64,000 bases of DNA. It comes from SMWC01 sp045561055. GTDB lineage: Bacteria; Pseudomonadota; Gammaproteobacteria; Steroidobacterales; Rariloculaceae. The notes under the pieces are model-generated. The model did no database searches. It had not been told where the DNA came from and worked only from the letters and a program-made list of their open reading frames with translations. The DNA is taken from contig JBJKYL010000017.1 in assembly GCA_045561055.1 (NCBI GenBank), positions 186,001 through 250,000 of the forward strand, read 5' to 3'. Below, piece after piece: positions 18,444 through 27,441 of the stretch (positions are counted from its first letter, which is position 1; each line of letters begins with the position of its first letter). The translations under genes were made by a program, and so were the position numbers.

Positions 18444-19526
18444 ATGGGTTATGTCGTAAATTTTAGTCCGGGACCAGCCGCTCTGCCGCGAAGCGTTATG
18501 AATCGGGCTCAAACGGAATTTCTCGATTGGCGTGGATCGGGTATGTCGGTTATGGAAGTTAGTCATCGTAGCCCTGAGTTCATTAAACTTGCTGCGCAAT
18601 CGGAACTTGATATACGCGCGTTGTTGGAAATTCCAGAAAATTACCAAGTGCTATTCTTACAAGGTGGCGCTACCCTCCAATTTGCCGCTGTGCCGCTAAA
18701 TCTAGCGGCGCCGGATAAGATAGCTGATTACGTGTTAACTGGTAGTTGGGGGAAAAAGGCCAGTAAGGAGGCATCTCGTTTCTGTCAAGTGAATGTCGCG
18801 GCTGATGCTGGGGAGGGTAACTATACTTCTGTCCCTGACCCTTCGACGTGGCAGATATCAGACCACGCGGCTTATCTGCACTTGACGCCGAATGAAACGA
18901 TAGGTGGTGTGGAAATGCATACTATTCCGGAGATTTCAGGTGCTCCGCTCGTTGCCGACATGTCTTCAACATTACTTTCTCGCCCGATTGACGTGAGCCG
19001 TTTTGGTCTTATATACGCTGGAGCACAAAAAAATATTGGGCAGTCAGGATTAACTGTTGTAATCGTAAGAGAAGATCTCATCGGTCATGCGGTCGCTCAG
19101 ACTCCAGGTATTACGGATTATCAAGTAATGGCAGACACGGGCTCTATGTGGAATACGCCGCCCACTTTTGCGTGGTATATGGCAAGTCTAGTTTTTACAT
19201 GGCTCAAGGAACAGGGCGGGTTAGAAGTTGTGTCTAAGCGTAATGATGCAAAATCGACCAAGCTATATGCAGCAATCGATGAATCTGACTTTTACGGGAA
19301 TCCGGTAGATCCGAAATTTAGATCTAGGATGAATATTCCATTCACTCTAGCGAATAATGCGTTAGATGTGGTATTTCTGGCTGAATCTAAAGCTGCTGGC
19401 TTAATGAATTTGAAAGGTCATAGATCGGTCGGAGGTATGCGGGCAAGTTTATACAATGCTGTTTCTGAGACGGGGGTAGACGCACTGATCGCGTTTATGG
19501 CGGATTTCGAGAGGCGATACGGCTAA
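18444..19526 (+). CDS. serC: Phosphoserine aminotransferase SerC
   Basis: SerC transfers the amino group from glutamate to 3-phosphohydroxypyruvate in serine synthesis and acts in the same way in pyridoxal 5'-phosphate synthesis. The 360-residue length is standard. Landmarks are the start VNFSPGPAALPRSVM, the substrate region LFLQGGATLQFA, the PLP lysine in YAGAQKNIGQSG, and FLAESKAAGLMNLKGHRSVGG near the C-terminus (seen in two overlapping blocks). It follows gyrA as in Pseudomonas and is followed after five bases by serA, so two successive enzymes of serine synthesis are encoded together. Confidence 0.98.
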   Translation: MGYVVNFSPGPAALPRSVMNRAQTEFLDWRGSGMSVMEVSHRSPEFIKLAAQSELDIRALLEIPENYQVLFLQGGATLQFAAVPLNLAAPDKIADYVLTGSWGKKASKEASRFCQVNVAADAGEGNYTSVPDPSTWQISDHAAYLHLTPNETIGGVEMHTIPEISGAPLVADMSSTLLSRPIDVSRFGLIYAGAQKNIGQSGLTVVIVREDLIGHAVAQTPGITDYQVMADTGSMWNTPPTFAWYMASLVFTWLKEQGGLEVVSKRNDAKSTKLYAAIDESDFYGNPVDPKFRSRMNIPFTLANNALDVVFLAESKAAGLMNLKGHRSVGGMRASLYNAVSETGVDALIAFMADFERRYG

Positions 19527-19531
19527 TTTGA

Positions 19532-20716
19532 ATGATGGAACCATTTAAAATATTGGTATTGAACAATATCTCGAACGCAGGATTCGAGCGTTTGTCGAGC
19601 CATTTATACGTGGTGGGCAGAGAAATGTCGGATCCGCAAGGAATTCTTGTGCGGTCTCATAACATGCATGATATGGAGATGCCTGGGTCATTGCTTGCAG
19701 TTGGTCGGGCTGGCGCTGGCGTGAACAATATCCCCGTTGAAAGGCTAACTGAAATGGGGATTCCGGTTTTCAATGCTCCCGGCGCGAACGCGAACGCAGT
19801 AAAGGAACTCGTGATCGGTGCGATGCTGCTCGCTGCTAGAAACTTGATTCCGGCATGCGATTACTTAAGAGCTCTTGATCTATCTAGCGATGATATTTCA
19901 AAAGATATTGAGGCAGGTAAGAAAAAGTTTCTTGGTTTCGAGCTACCGGGGCGAACGTTGGGTGTAATAGGTCTCGGTGCGGTTGGTGTTGAAGTAGCGA
20001 ATGCGGCACTAAGCCTTGGAATGAATGTGATTGGTTACGATCCTGAGGTAACGGTCGAGCGAGCTTGGCAGCTCTCGTCCGGTGTAAAACAGGCCAGTGA
20101 TCTGGAAGAACTTTGCTCGCGGGCGGATATTGTTACGAGTCATGTCCCGTATAATGAGAATACGCGTGGCATGTTGAACCGCGCCCGGTTAGCGTTGTTA
20201 CCGAGAGGTGCGGTTGTGCTGAATTTTGCCCGCGCCGAAGTTGTCGACGAACAGGAAATCGGTGCTGCGCTCAGTTCCGGTGCTGTAAGTACTTATGTCA
20301 CCGATTTTCCATCTAGATCGTTGATGAATTGTGAGGGCGTTATTTGTCTACCGCATTTAGGTGCCTCAACACGAGAAGCGGAGGAAAATTGCGCGATTAT
20401 GGTCGTAGAAAACCTTCGTGATTTTATTGAGAATGGTAATATATCGAGTTCAGTAAATTTTCCCAAGGCTCTACTGAGGCGGACGCGGCCACATCGTTTA
20501 GCGGTTACGAATGCTAATGTTCCTAATATGGTTGGCCAGATATCTACGGCATTGGCCGAGGAGAAGATCAATATTGCAGATCTTCTCAACGTTTCTAGAG
20601 GCGATGTCGCACACACGATAGTGGATCTAGATGGACCTGCTGGGGAGAAAACATTGCAACGAATACGCGCTATCGATGGAATACTAATGACTAGAGTCCT
20701 TCCAATTATCGATTAG
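19532..20716 (+). CDS. serA: D-3-phosphoglycerate dehydrogenase SerA, ACT-domain type
   Basis: SerA oxidises 3-phosphoglycerate to 3-phosphohydroxypyruvate, the substrate of SerC. The 394-residue protein has the substrate-binding start ILVRSHNMHD and VGRAGAGVNNIPVERL, the Rossmann motif GVIGLGAVGVEVA, the catalytic Arg in NFARAEVVDE and the catalytic His in CLPHLGASTREAEEN. A C-terminal ACT domain (about 322-394, NANVPNMVGQISTALAEEKI) is the usual site of serine feedback. Two ATG codons, at 19532 and 19535, are equally possible. In Pseudomonas serA is elsewhere; here it takes a place inside the serC-pheA pair. Confidence 0.95.
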   Translation: MMEPFKILVLNNISNAGFERLSSHLYVVGREMSDPQGILVRSHNMHDMEMPGSLLAVGRAGAGVNNIPVERLTEMGIPVFNAPGANANAVKELVIGAMLLAARNLIPACDYLRALDLSSDDISKDIEAGKKKFLGFELPGRTLGVIGLGAVGVEVANAALSLGMNVIGYDPEVTVERAWQLSSGVKQASDLEELCSRADIVTSHVPYNENTRGMLNRARLALLPRGAVVLNFARAEVVDEQEIGAALSSGAVSTYVTDFPSRSLMNCEGVICLPHLGASTREAEENCAIMVVENLRDFIENGNISSSVNFPKALLRRTRPHRLAVTNANVPNMVGQISTALAEEKINIADLLNVSRGDVAHTIVDLDGPAGEKTLQRIRAIDGILMTRVLPIID

Positions 20717-20725
20717 ACCGGTGGC

Positions 20726-21604
20726 GTGCTGGTATACGAGTCCGGTGTCATGACAAAAAAATCTGTTCCTGAAAACAGAGTTCAATTGAAGGTCGGGTTC
20801 CTTGGGCCTGAGGGGACGTTCACGCAATCGGCAGTTTTAAAGCACTTCGGTCATTCAGTGTGTGCGATTTCTCTTTCAACAATTGAAGAGGTTTTTCACG
20901 AGGTCGAGTCTGGAGCCGCAGAGTTTGGGGTCGTGCCGGTAGAAAATTCAACTGAGGGAACGGTTAACAGTACGTTAGATATGTTTTTGACATCCCCGTT
21001 GAAAATTTGCGGTGAGGTAGAATTACGGATTTGTCAGCATCTTATGGGCCGAATGAGTGAGCTCAGTGAGATTAAACGCGTTTGCTCTCACGCGCAGTCT
21101 CTAGCGCAATGCCGTGCATGGGTAAAACAATATCTACCTGGAATAGAAATGGTTCCCGTGGGTAGCAACGCAGAAGCGGCGCGCCTCGCAAGAGACGAGG
21201 AAGGTACCGCTGCTATAGCGGGTGATGCTGCTGCTGAGGTCTATGAGCTAGATACTCTGTTCGCGAATATTGAAGATCACGCTGATAACACGACCCGCTT
21301 TCTTGTTATCGGGAGTAGGCTGGTTCCGCCGAGTGGTTCCGATAAGACATCGCTTTTACTATCTACCAGTGGGACAGAATCCCCGGGTGTACTACATGTA
21401 CTACTCGATCCGCTCGCACGAAACGACATTAATATGACGAGAATTGAGTCTCGTCCTTCGCGAAGGCGTAAATGGGACTACGTATTCTTCGTTGATATTG
21501 AAGGTCATGCGGAAGATGCTGTAGTCGAGATGGCCTTGAACGAGGTTGAGAGCGAGGCGAACCTTTTTCGTGTGTTGGGCGCTTACCCTAAAGCCGTTGT
21601 TTAG
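20726..21604 (+). CDS. pheA: Prephenate dehydratase, monofunctional PheA
   Basis: This enzyme decarboxylates and dehydrates prephenate to phenylpyruvate in phenylalanine synthesis. The catalytic domain runs from VGFLGPEGTFTQSA to the active-site Thr motif NTTRFLVIG, and a C-terminal ACT domain carries the Phe-binding ESRPSRR motif. The N-terminal chorismate mutase domain of the E. coli and Pseudomonas P-protein is missing: only about 25 residues precede the dehydratase domain. The open frame begins with GTG at 20726, but the ATG at 20750 (MTKKSVPENR) is a good alternative start. Confidence 0.94.
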   Translation: MLVYESGVMTKKSVPENRVQLKVGFLGPEGTFTQSAVLKHFGHSVCAISLSTIEEVFHEVESGAAEFGVVPVENSTEGTVNSTLDMFLTSPLKICGEVELRICQHLMGRMSELSEIKRVCSHAQSLAQCRAWVKQYLPGIEMVPVGSNAEAARLARDEEGTAAIAGDAAAEVYELDTLFANIEDHADNTTRFLVIGSRLVPPSGSDKTSLLLSTSGTESPGVLHVLLDPLARNDINMTRIESRPSRRRKWDYVFFVDIEGHAEDAVVEMALNEVESEANLFRVLGAYPKAVV

Positions 21605-21615
21605 ATCCCAACCGC

Positions 21616-22959
21616 GTGCTTGAACATACCCCCTCTCATTCCCAAGAAGCCTACATCGCATATCCAGCGAAAAGACTAGGGGGTAGCGTAAATGTGCCCG
21701 GGGATAAGTCCGTATCGCACCGAGCGTTGTTACTAGGGGCCGTTGCGGAGGGTGCCACGAAGATTTCGGGCTTTCTACGCAGCGAAGATTGTATAGGGAC
21801 ATTGCTAGCGTTACGCGCAATGGGCGTCGAAATTGACGATAGTGGCTCGTACGTAACTGTTAACGGCGTGGGTCCGAGCGGACTAAAAAAACCGAAGATG
21901 CCGCTAGATCTTGGTAATTCTGGAACTACGATGCGCCTAATGTTGGGTTTACTTGTGGCGCAGCCGTTTGATGTGACGCTGATTGGCGATAGTTCGTTGT
22001 TAACAAGACCGATGGAGCGGGTAGCAGAGCCGCTCCGAACGATGGGTGCGAAGATCGTCACGACCGAGGGCCGGGCACCAATTAAAATAAATGGCGGAAG
22101 CCAGCTTTGTGGTATTGATTATTCGATGTCCGTAGCAAGCGCACAGTTAAAGTCAGCTATCTTAATGGCAGGCTTGTGGGCTTCTGGACGGACTATTGTC
22201 AGATCGCCAGGGATCAGCCGCGACCATACTGAACGAATGTTCGAAACTATGAATATCGGTTTGCGGAGAGAGGGTCCGTCAATAGTTAGCATAAAGGGCC
22301 CTGCCACCCTGTCTGGTACGGATATTATGGTCCCGCGAGATTTTTCTTCGGCGGCATTTTTCATTGTGGCAGGTTTGCTCGGTGCCATAGATGGTTTGAT
22401 AATACCTGCCGTTGGAATAAACCCGACACGAACAGGGTTACTTACTATTCTCCGTAGGATGGGAGGCAGAATAGAACTCCGTAATGAACGATCAAGCGGT
22501 GCAGAACCGATTGCGGATATTTTTGTTGAGAAGAGCGAGCTCCGGGCTGTTAATGTTGATGCTGAACTAGTTAAGTTAAGTATTGATGAATTACCTGTGC
22601 TATTTATAGCGGCTAGTGCGGCACTTGGACGAACGTCGGTCCGTGGCGCGGAAGAACTTAGGTATAAGGAATGTGATCGTTTAGCGGTCATGGCTACAGG
22701 GCTCGAGGCTTTAGGTGTAGTAGTGGAGGAGCAGCCTGACGGCATGATCGTAGAGGGTGGGACGATTCAAGGCGGGCATGTTAATAGTAACGGTGACCAT
22801 CGTGTAGCGATGGCGTTTGCCACTGCAAGCATAGTAGCGCGTGGGCCAATTGAAATTGTGGATACAGCGCCTATAGCGACATCGTTTCCAGACTTTCATA
22901 GGGTGGCTACTCGTAGCGGATTTGAATTAGAAAGGATCAGTTACCCTTATAATGTTTGA
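21616..22959 (+). CDS. aroA: 3-phosphoshikimate 1-carboxyvinyltransferase (EPSP synthase)
   Basis: AroA joins phosphoenolpyruvate to shikimate 3-phosphate in the shikimate pathway. The 447-residue protein has GDKSVSHRALLLGA near the start, LGNSGTTMRLMLGLLV, TRPMERVAEPLRTMG, SAQLKSAILMAG, RDHTERM and the end block NSNGDHRVAMAFA. The NSGT and RDHTE forms resemble the class II-like enzymes found beside cmk in Pseudomonas and Bacillus, rather than the E. coli form (LGNAGTAMRPL); class II enzymes are often glyphosate-tolerant, but this cannot be concluded here. The GTG start lies 11 bases after pheA. Unlike Pseudomonas there is no fused TyrA domain. The end overlaps cmk by eight bases. Confidence 0.97.
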   Translation: MLEHTPSHSQEAYIAYPAKRLGGSVNVPGDKSVSHRALLLGAVAEGATKISGFLRSEDCIGTLLALRAMGVEIDDSGSYVTVNGVGPSGLKKPKMPLDLGNSGTTMRLMLGLLVAQPFDVTLIGDSSLLTRPMERVAEPLRTMGAKIVTTEGRAPIKINGGSQLCGIDYSMSVASAQLKSAILMAGLWASGRTIVRSPGISRDHTERMFETMNIGLRREGPSIVSIKGPATLSGTDIMVPRDFSSAAFFIVAGLLGAIDGLIIPAVGINPTRTGLLTILRRMGGRIELRNERSSGAEPIADIFVEKSELRAVNVDAELVKLSIDELPVLFIAASAALGRTSVRGAEELRYKECDRLAVMATGLEALGVVVEEQPDGMIVEGGTIQGGHVNSNGDHRVAMAFATASIVARGPIEIVDTAPIATSFPDFHRVATRSGFELERISYPYNV

Positions 22960-23635
22960 TTCTATACGGGTAGTAGCAATCGACGGACCGACGGGTTCTG
23001 GTAAAGGCACTATTAGTCGCCAACTTGCACGCAGGCTAGGTTGGCATCTACTCGATAGCGGTGCACTCTATCGCCTTGTTGCATTAGCGGCTATAGAGCA
23101 GGGCATTTCAATGAATGACCACGTTCGTCTTGCGAGGATTGCGACAACGATGGATATCGAGTTTTCTTCGGCGGAAGATAATGAGCGAATCTTACTAAGT
23201 AATGTCGATGTTACAACTCGGATTCGAACAGAGGATTGTGGTGTGGTAGCGTCTAAAATAGCCTCTCAGCCCACCGTTAGAACTGCGCTCCTGCAGCGTC
23301 AGCGGGGCTTTTTGCGTGCACCGGGATTGGTGGCTGATGGGCGCGATATGGCAAGTGTTGTTTTCCCAGACGCACTAGTTAAGGTCTTTCTGACCGCTAC
23401 TGAGGTTGAAAGGGTAAAAAGGCGTCATAACCAGTTGAAACAAAAGGGTATTGATGTTAGCCTGCCGGCGCTTTCTAGAGAGATTGCTGAGCGGGACAAG
23501 CGCGATGCAAATCGAAAGGTAGCACCTCTAAAGCCTGCGGATGGCGCATACATACTAGATTCTACCGAGATGACACCAGATCAGGTAGTTGATCGGGTCT
23601 GTGGTTGGCTTGGGGCAGCTGTTGGTTGTGTGTAG
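22952..23635 (+). CDS. cmk: Cytidylate kinase
   Basis: Cmk phosphorylates CMP and dCMP. The 227 residues show the P-loop IDGPTGSGKGTISRQLA, the CMP-binding LLDSGALYRLVA, the VADGRDMASVVFPDA block and a C-terminal DSTEM region typical of the family. It overlaps the aroA end and precedes rpsA, a gene order conserved in Gammaproteobacteria. Confidence 0.97.
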   Translation: MFDSIRVVAIDGPTGSGKGTISRQLARRLGWHLLDSGALYRLVALAAIEQGISMNDHVRLARIATTMDIEFSSAEDNERILLSNVDVTTRIRTEDCGVVASKIASQPTVRTALLQRQRGFLRAPGLVADGRDMASVVFPDALVKVFLTATEVERVKRRHNQLKQKGIDVSLPALSREIAERDKRDANRKVAPLKPADGAYILDSTEMTPDQVVDRVCGWLGAAVGCV

Positions 23636-23718
23636 GTAAGATTGTTTAGATGACTTTAGCAGGATGTTTGAAATCAATTTTGGTTAACCATTAGTACTGG
23701 TTGGCCCAATTTAGTATT

Positions 23719-23750
23719 GGAGGATGCCGTAAATGCGGCTAACATAAATG
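23719..23750 (+). promoter_or_regulatory. rpsA translation-start region with abutting mini reading frames
   Basis: A strong Shine-Dalgarno GGAGG (23719-23723) is followed by ATG-CCG-TAA (23724-23732), then directly by ATG-CGG-CTA-ACA-TAA (23733-23747), then directly by the rpsA ATG (23748). All three are in one frame. The GGAGG is nine bases from the second ATG, which is the ideal distance, but 24 bases from the rpsA ATG. Ribosomes could therefore translate the four-residue peptide MRLT and reinitiate on rpsA. Confidence 0.45.
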
Positions 23751-25424
23751 ACCGAATCCTTTGCCGCTCTATTAGAAGAAAGTTTAGCTAATCAACAGAT
23801 TAAGCAAGGCGCTATCCTGACAGCGACTGTAGTAGATGTTAATTCCGATGTAGTAATTTTGCACGCAGGATTGAAATCGGAGGCCGTTGTTCCGAGTGAT
23901 CAGTTTCTAGATAATAGCGGCGATATCGAAGTTAAGATAGGAGATGAGGTCGAAGTTGCGCTTGATGCGGTAGAGGACGGTTTCGGCGAGACGCGTCTCT
24001 CTAGAGAGAAAGCTAAGCGTGCCCGTACCTGGCTGCGTCTCCAAGAATCTTTTGAGGGTAGTAAAATCGTTACCGGAACGGTCAGTGGTCGAGTTCGAGG
24101 TGGTTTTACTGTCGAGATTGATTTTGTCAGAGCCTTTCTACCAGGATCTCTCGTCGACGTGAGGCCAGTTCGTGATCCATCAGTTTTTGAGGGTAGCACT
24201 CTCGAATTTAAGGTAATTAAGCTCGACCAGAAACGTAATAATGTTGTGGTGTCGAGACGCGCCGTGGTGGAGGAAGAATTTAGCGCTGAACGTGAGGAGC
24301 TGCTTAAAAACCTGCAGGAAGGTAACGTACTTAAAGGTGTTGTTAAGAACTTAACTGATTACGGCGCCTTCGTAGACCTTGGTAGTATCGACGGTTTGCT
24401 GCACATAACTGATATGGCTTGGAAGCGAGTTAAACATCCATCAGAGGTTGTAAATGTTGGCGACGAGATGGATGTTAAGGTTCTGAAATTTGATAAAGAA
24501 CGTAATCGGGTTTCACTAGGTCTAAAACAACTCGGAGATGACCCCTGGAAGGATCTTGGTCGTCGTTACCCAGCGGAGTCTCGTTTGTTCGGTAACGTTA
24601 CGAACATTGCTGATTATGGTTGTTTTGTAGAAATTGAAGAGGGAGTTGAAGGTCTCGTCCATGTGTCCGAGATGGATTGGACTAATAGGAACGTTAGTCC
24701 GCATAAAGTTGTGCAGATCGGCGATGAAGTCGAAGTAATGGTTCTAGATATAGATGAGGATCGGCGTCGTATTTCGCTAGGATTAAAACAATGTCAGTCG
24801 AACCCTTGGGACGATTTCGCAGAAAGCCACAATAAAGGAGATAAAGTTTCAGGACAAATTAAGTCGATTACCGATTTTGGTGTTTTTATCGGCTTGCCGG
24901 GCGGGATTGATGGCTTAGTTCATCTTTCTGACCTTTCATGGGAACTCAGTGGCGAAGAGGCTGTTCGTAACTATACAAAAGGTGAAGAGCTAGAGACGAT
25001 CGTGCTAGCTATCGACTCGGAGCGCGAACGGATCTCACTTGGTGTGAAGCAGTTAGATAGTGATCCGCTGTCGCTGTTCTTGGCAGAGCATCCCAAGGGT
25101 AGTATTGTGAAAGGTATTGTTCAGGAAGTCGACGCTCAGGGCGCGAAACTTGAACTTGCGGACGGTATTATTGGGTACTTACGAGCCTCAGAGATTTCGC
25201 GCGATCGGGTTGAAGACGCTCGCATGGTGCTCAAAAGTGGTGAGGAGTTGGAGTCAACAATCACGGGCATAGATAGGAAGTCACGGGTTGTGTCGCTTTC
25301 GATCAAAGTAAAGGATGCGCGTGAAGAGAAGCAAGCAATCGAAACGTATAAATCCGATGCAGATAAGCCTGTGGCAGGAGCAACGTTAGGAGACCTGCTG
25401 AAGGAACAACTAACTTCGGACTAA
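23748..25424 (+). CDS. rpsA: 30S ribosomal protein S1
   Basis: S1 binds mRNA and brings it to the 30S subunit. The 558-residue protein carries six S1 (OB-fold) repeats, as in E. coli (557 residues); clear repeat cores are GAFVDLGSIDGLLHITDMAWKR (in parts), GCFVEIEEGVEGLVHVSEMDW and GVFIGLPGGIDGLVHLSDLSW. It starts MTESFAALLEESLANQQIK, close to other S1 proteins. The direct start lacks a well-spaced ribosome-binding site, as in E. coli rpsA, where the leader structure and S1 itself control translation; here a separate arrangement of mini reading frames lies at the start. Confidence 0.98.
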   Translation: MTESFAALLEESLANQQIKQGAILTATVVDVNSDVVILHAGLKSEAVVPSDQFLDNSGDIEVKIGDEVEVALDAVEDGFGETRLSREKAKRARTWLRLQESFEGSKIVTGTVSGRVRGGFTVEIDFVRAFLPGSLVDVRPVRDPSVFEGSTLEFKVIKLDQKRNNVVVSRRAVVEEEFSAEREELLKNLQEGNVLKGVVKNLTDYGAFVDLGSIDGLLHITDMAWKRVKHPSEVVNVGDEMDVKVLKFDKERNRVSLGLKQLGDDPWKDLGRRYPAESRLFGNVTNIADYGCFVEIEEGVEGLVHVSEMDWTNRNVSPHKVVQIGDEVEVMVLDIDEDRRRISLGLKQCQSNPWDDFAESHNKGDKVSGQIKSITDFGVFIGLPGGIDGLVHLSDLSWELSGEEAVRNYTKGEELETIVLAIDSERERISLGVKQLDSDPLSLFLAEHPKGSIVKGIVQEVDAQGAKLELADGIIGYLRASEISRDRVEDARMVLKSGEELESTITGIDRKSRVVSLSIKVKDAREEKQAIETYKSDADKPVAGATLGDLLKEQLTSD

Positions 25425-25482
25425 GTACTAATTTTTTAAAATAATAAGGGTATGCTTTGGTGTGAGAGGATGGTGCCTAGCC

Positions 25483-25785
25483 GTGACAAAATCCGAACTA
25501 ATTGAATCGATTGCAGAAAAGCAAAAGCATCTTGCTGCAAAGGATGTGGAGCTGGCTGTAAAGTATGTGCTAGAGTTAATGAGTGAGTCGCTCGCAGACG
25601 GAGAGCGGATCGAGATTCGTGGATTTGGTAGTTTCTCCCTACATTACCGGCCGCCACGTATAGGCAGAAATCCTAAGACCGGTGATGCGGTCGCTTTGGC
25701 TGGTAAGCATGTGCCACACTTTAAGCCCGGAAAAGCTTTGCGAGAGCGCGTTAACGAAGGCCGTGATCTGCCGGTACGTAGTTAA
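25483..25785 (+). CDS. ihfB: Integration host factor subunit beta
   Basis: IhfB with IhfA forms a DNA-bending heterodimer. From the GTG at 25483 the protein has 100 residues: MTKSELIESIAEKQ, the beta-arm region with IEIRGFGSFSLHYRPPRIGRNP (in parts), and FKPGKALRERVN. The family length and start favour this GTG over one at 25462, although the purine-rich GAGAGGA lies 12 bases upstream, a little far. The position behind rpsA is conserved and distinguishes it from HU. Confidence 0.95.
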   Translation: MTKSELIESIAEKQKHLAAKDVELAVKYVLELMSESLADGERIEIRGFGSFSLHYRPPRIGRNPKTGDAVALAGKHVPHFKPGKALRERVNEGRDLPVRS

Positions 25786-25814
25786 CGTCGGCGATAACTC
25801 TGGGATAAAGATAT

Positions 25815-26120
25815 TTGGATACGGTACGTAAGATCGTACTGTTTTTATCGCTACTCCTAGTTGCGCTACTAATTGGCGTGTTTTCTTATAACAACCCCGC
25901 GCGCATCACTTTAGATATTGGATTTGCCCAGTTTGAGAATATCTCAATCGTGCTGGCTTTTGCTGTTTTTTTTGGGATCGGATGGTTGTCCGGTATTGCT
26001 ACAGTGGGGTTTTCTCTATTGCGTGCGGCACGTGCAAAACGTCTTTTGGGTCACGAATTGAAATTGGCAAAGGCAGAAGTTAATAGTCTGCGCAGCCTTC
26101 CACTGCACGATGCCGACTGA
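25815..26120 (+). CDS. lapA: Lipopolysaccharide assembly protein LapA
   Basis: LapA is a small inner-membrane protein that works with LapB in controlling lipopolysaccharide synthesis through LpxC turnover. The 101-residue protein has two membrane spans (about 6-24 and 41-65) with the family pattern FSYNNPARITLDIGFAQFE between them, and a short coiled tail (RAKRLLGHELKLAKAEVNSL). The start is a TTG. It overlaps lapB by 11 bases, so translation is likely coupled. Confidence 0.9.
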   Translation: MDTVRKIVLFLSLLLVALLIGVFSYNNPARITLDIGFAQFENISIVLAFAVFFGIGWLSGIATVGFSLLRAARAKRLLGHELKLAKAEVNSLRSLPLHDAD

Positions 26121-27294
26121 GGCAACATTCTTTTTGGCGGGGTTATTTGTCGTAGCCGCTGCTATGGGATGGGCTTTTGCGTCGTATTCCTCCACTCAAG
26201 AGCACGATAGATCGCCGCCACTGATCAATGCGGATTACATCAGGGGCTTGAATTTAGTTCTTAATAGACAAACTGATGAGGCTCTTGAACTATTCGTGCG
26301 AATGGCGAAGGTGGATGAAGAGACCTTGGAAACCCATTTTGCGTTGGGTCACCTTTTTCGTCGCAGAGGAGAGATCGATAAAGCTATTCGAGTACACCAG
26401 AATTTGCTAGCGCGACCTAGCCTTAGTGAAGCCCAGAGGTATCAGGCCTTGTTTTCATTAGCGCAAGATTATTTGAGCGCTGGGCTGTTTGATCGTGCCG
26501 AAAAACTGTTTATAGATCTGCGCGGTAGTTCTACACGTAAGCAGGCCGCTTTAGAGAATCTCGTTGACATATATGAGCGGGAGAGCGACTGGGCGAAGGC
26601 GATTGAGGCCCATAGAGAGCTTGAAGTTATAACCGGAAAGAAATCGACACAACTTGCCCATTACTATTGCGAGCTTGCGGAAAAGGCACGCCTTAGTAGT
26701 AACTTGGATTTAGCACGACATTATTTGAAGAGCTCAGTACGTACGGAATCCGGTGTGTTCCGGGGAAGATTGATTCGAGCGGCAATTGCTCAGCAAGAAA
26801 GAGATTATGCGCAGGCTATGCGACTATACGAACAAGTCCTTGAGTCCGACCAGAGAATGATGGTGGAGGTATTACCTCAACTCATCGAATGTTATCAAAT
26901 GACCGAGCGTCAGGACGAGTTAGCAGACTATTTGGAGCAGCTAACTTTAGACAATATTGATGCTAAGCAAAATTTGGCATACTCAGCAATCATTAATGAA
27001 CTTTTTGAACCACCCGTACTTCGTGCGTGTGTTGAGTCTTTTATCATGAATCATGAGTTTATGGGTGCTCTTATTGGTAAACAATATCTAGAATCATTGT
27101 CTTTAGAGGATCGGGAGAAAGCGATTCTGAGGATTACGAACGGGTTACGGTCTCTCGCCTTGTCCAGTACTCGTTATCGCTGTATCGATTGTGGCTATAG
27201 TCCTCAACGATTAGTTTGGCACTGCCCAAGTTGTAAGCTATGGGAGACCATAAAGCCCCTTCGTGATTTCCAGTTTGAGCGCCTAATCAGTTAA
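26110..27294 (+). CDS. lapB: Lipopolysaccharide assembly protein LapB (YciM)
   Basis: LapB is a membrane-anchored TPR protein that directs FtsH to degrade LpxC and so balances lipopolysaccharide output. The 394-residue protein has an N-terminal anchor (FFLAGLFVVAAAMGWAFA), TPR repeats from about residue 40 (YIRGLNLVLNRQTDEALELF, HFALGHLFRRRGEIDKAI), and a C-terminal rubredoxin-like metal domain with CIDCGY and CPSCKLW. The length equals E. coli LapB (389). It ends the gyrA-lapB block and faces a convergent gene. Confidence 0.95.
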   Translation: MPTEATFFLAGLFVVAAAMGWAFASYSSTQEHDRSPPLINADYIRGLNLVLNRQTDEALELFVRMAKVDEETLETHFALGHLFRRRGEIDKAIRVHQNLLARPSLSEAQRYQALFSLAQDYLSAGLFDRAEKLFIDLRGSSTRKQAALENLVDIYERESDWAKAIEAHRELEVITGKKSTQLAHYYCELAEKARLSSNLDLARHYLKSSVRTESGVFRGRLIRAAIAQQERDYAQAMRLYEQVLESDQRMMVEVLPQLIECYQMTERQDELADYLEQLTLDNIDAKQNLAYSAIINELFEPPVLRACVESFIMNHEFMGALIGKQYLESLSLEDREKAILRITNGLRSLALSSTRYRCIDCGYSPQRLVWHCPSCKLWETIKPLRDFQFERLIS

Positions 27295-27441
27295 TAGCAT
27301 ATCCAGATCTGGAAAAAACTAGAGACTGGATGAAGGTTTTTGTTTGCTGGGAGTATTATTTTCTTTGTTTCATGGAAGATGGAGTGCGCCACCCGGACCT
27401 TGGTCCCGACTTTTGCGCGTATCTGAACTTCCTAGGTAGTT

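Noticed and set aside
27310..27330. CCAGATCTGG palindrome followed by six A, as a lapB terminator
   Set aside because: The run is A on the coding strand rather than T, and the stem has no loop; not a convincing stop signal for lapB.
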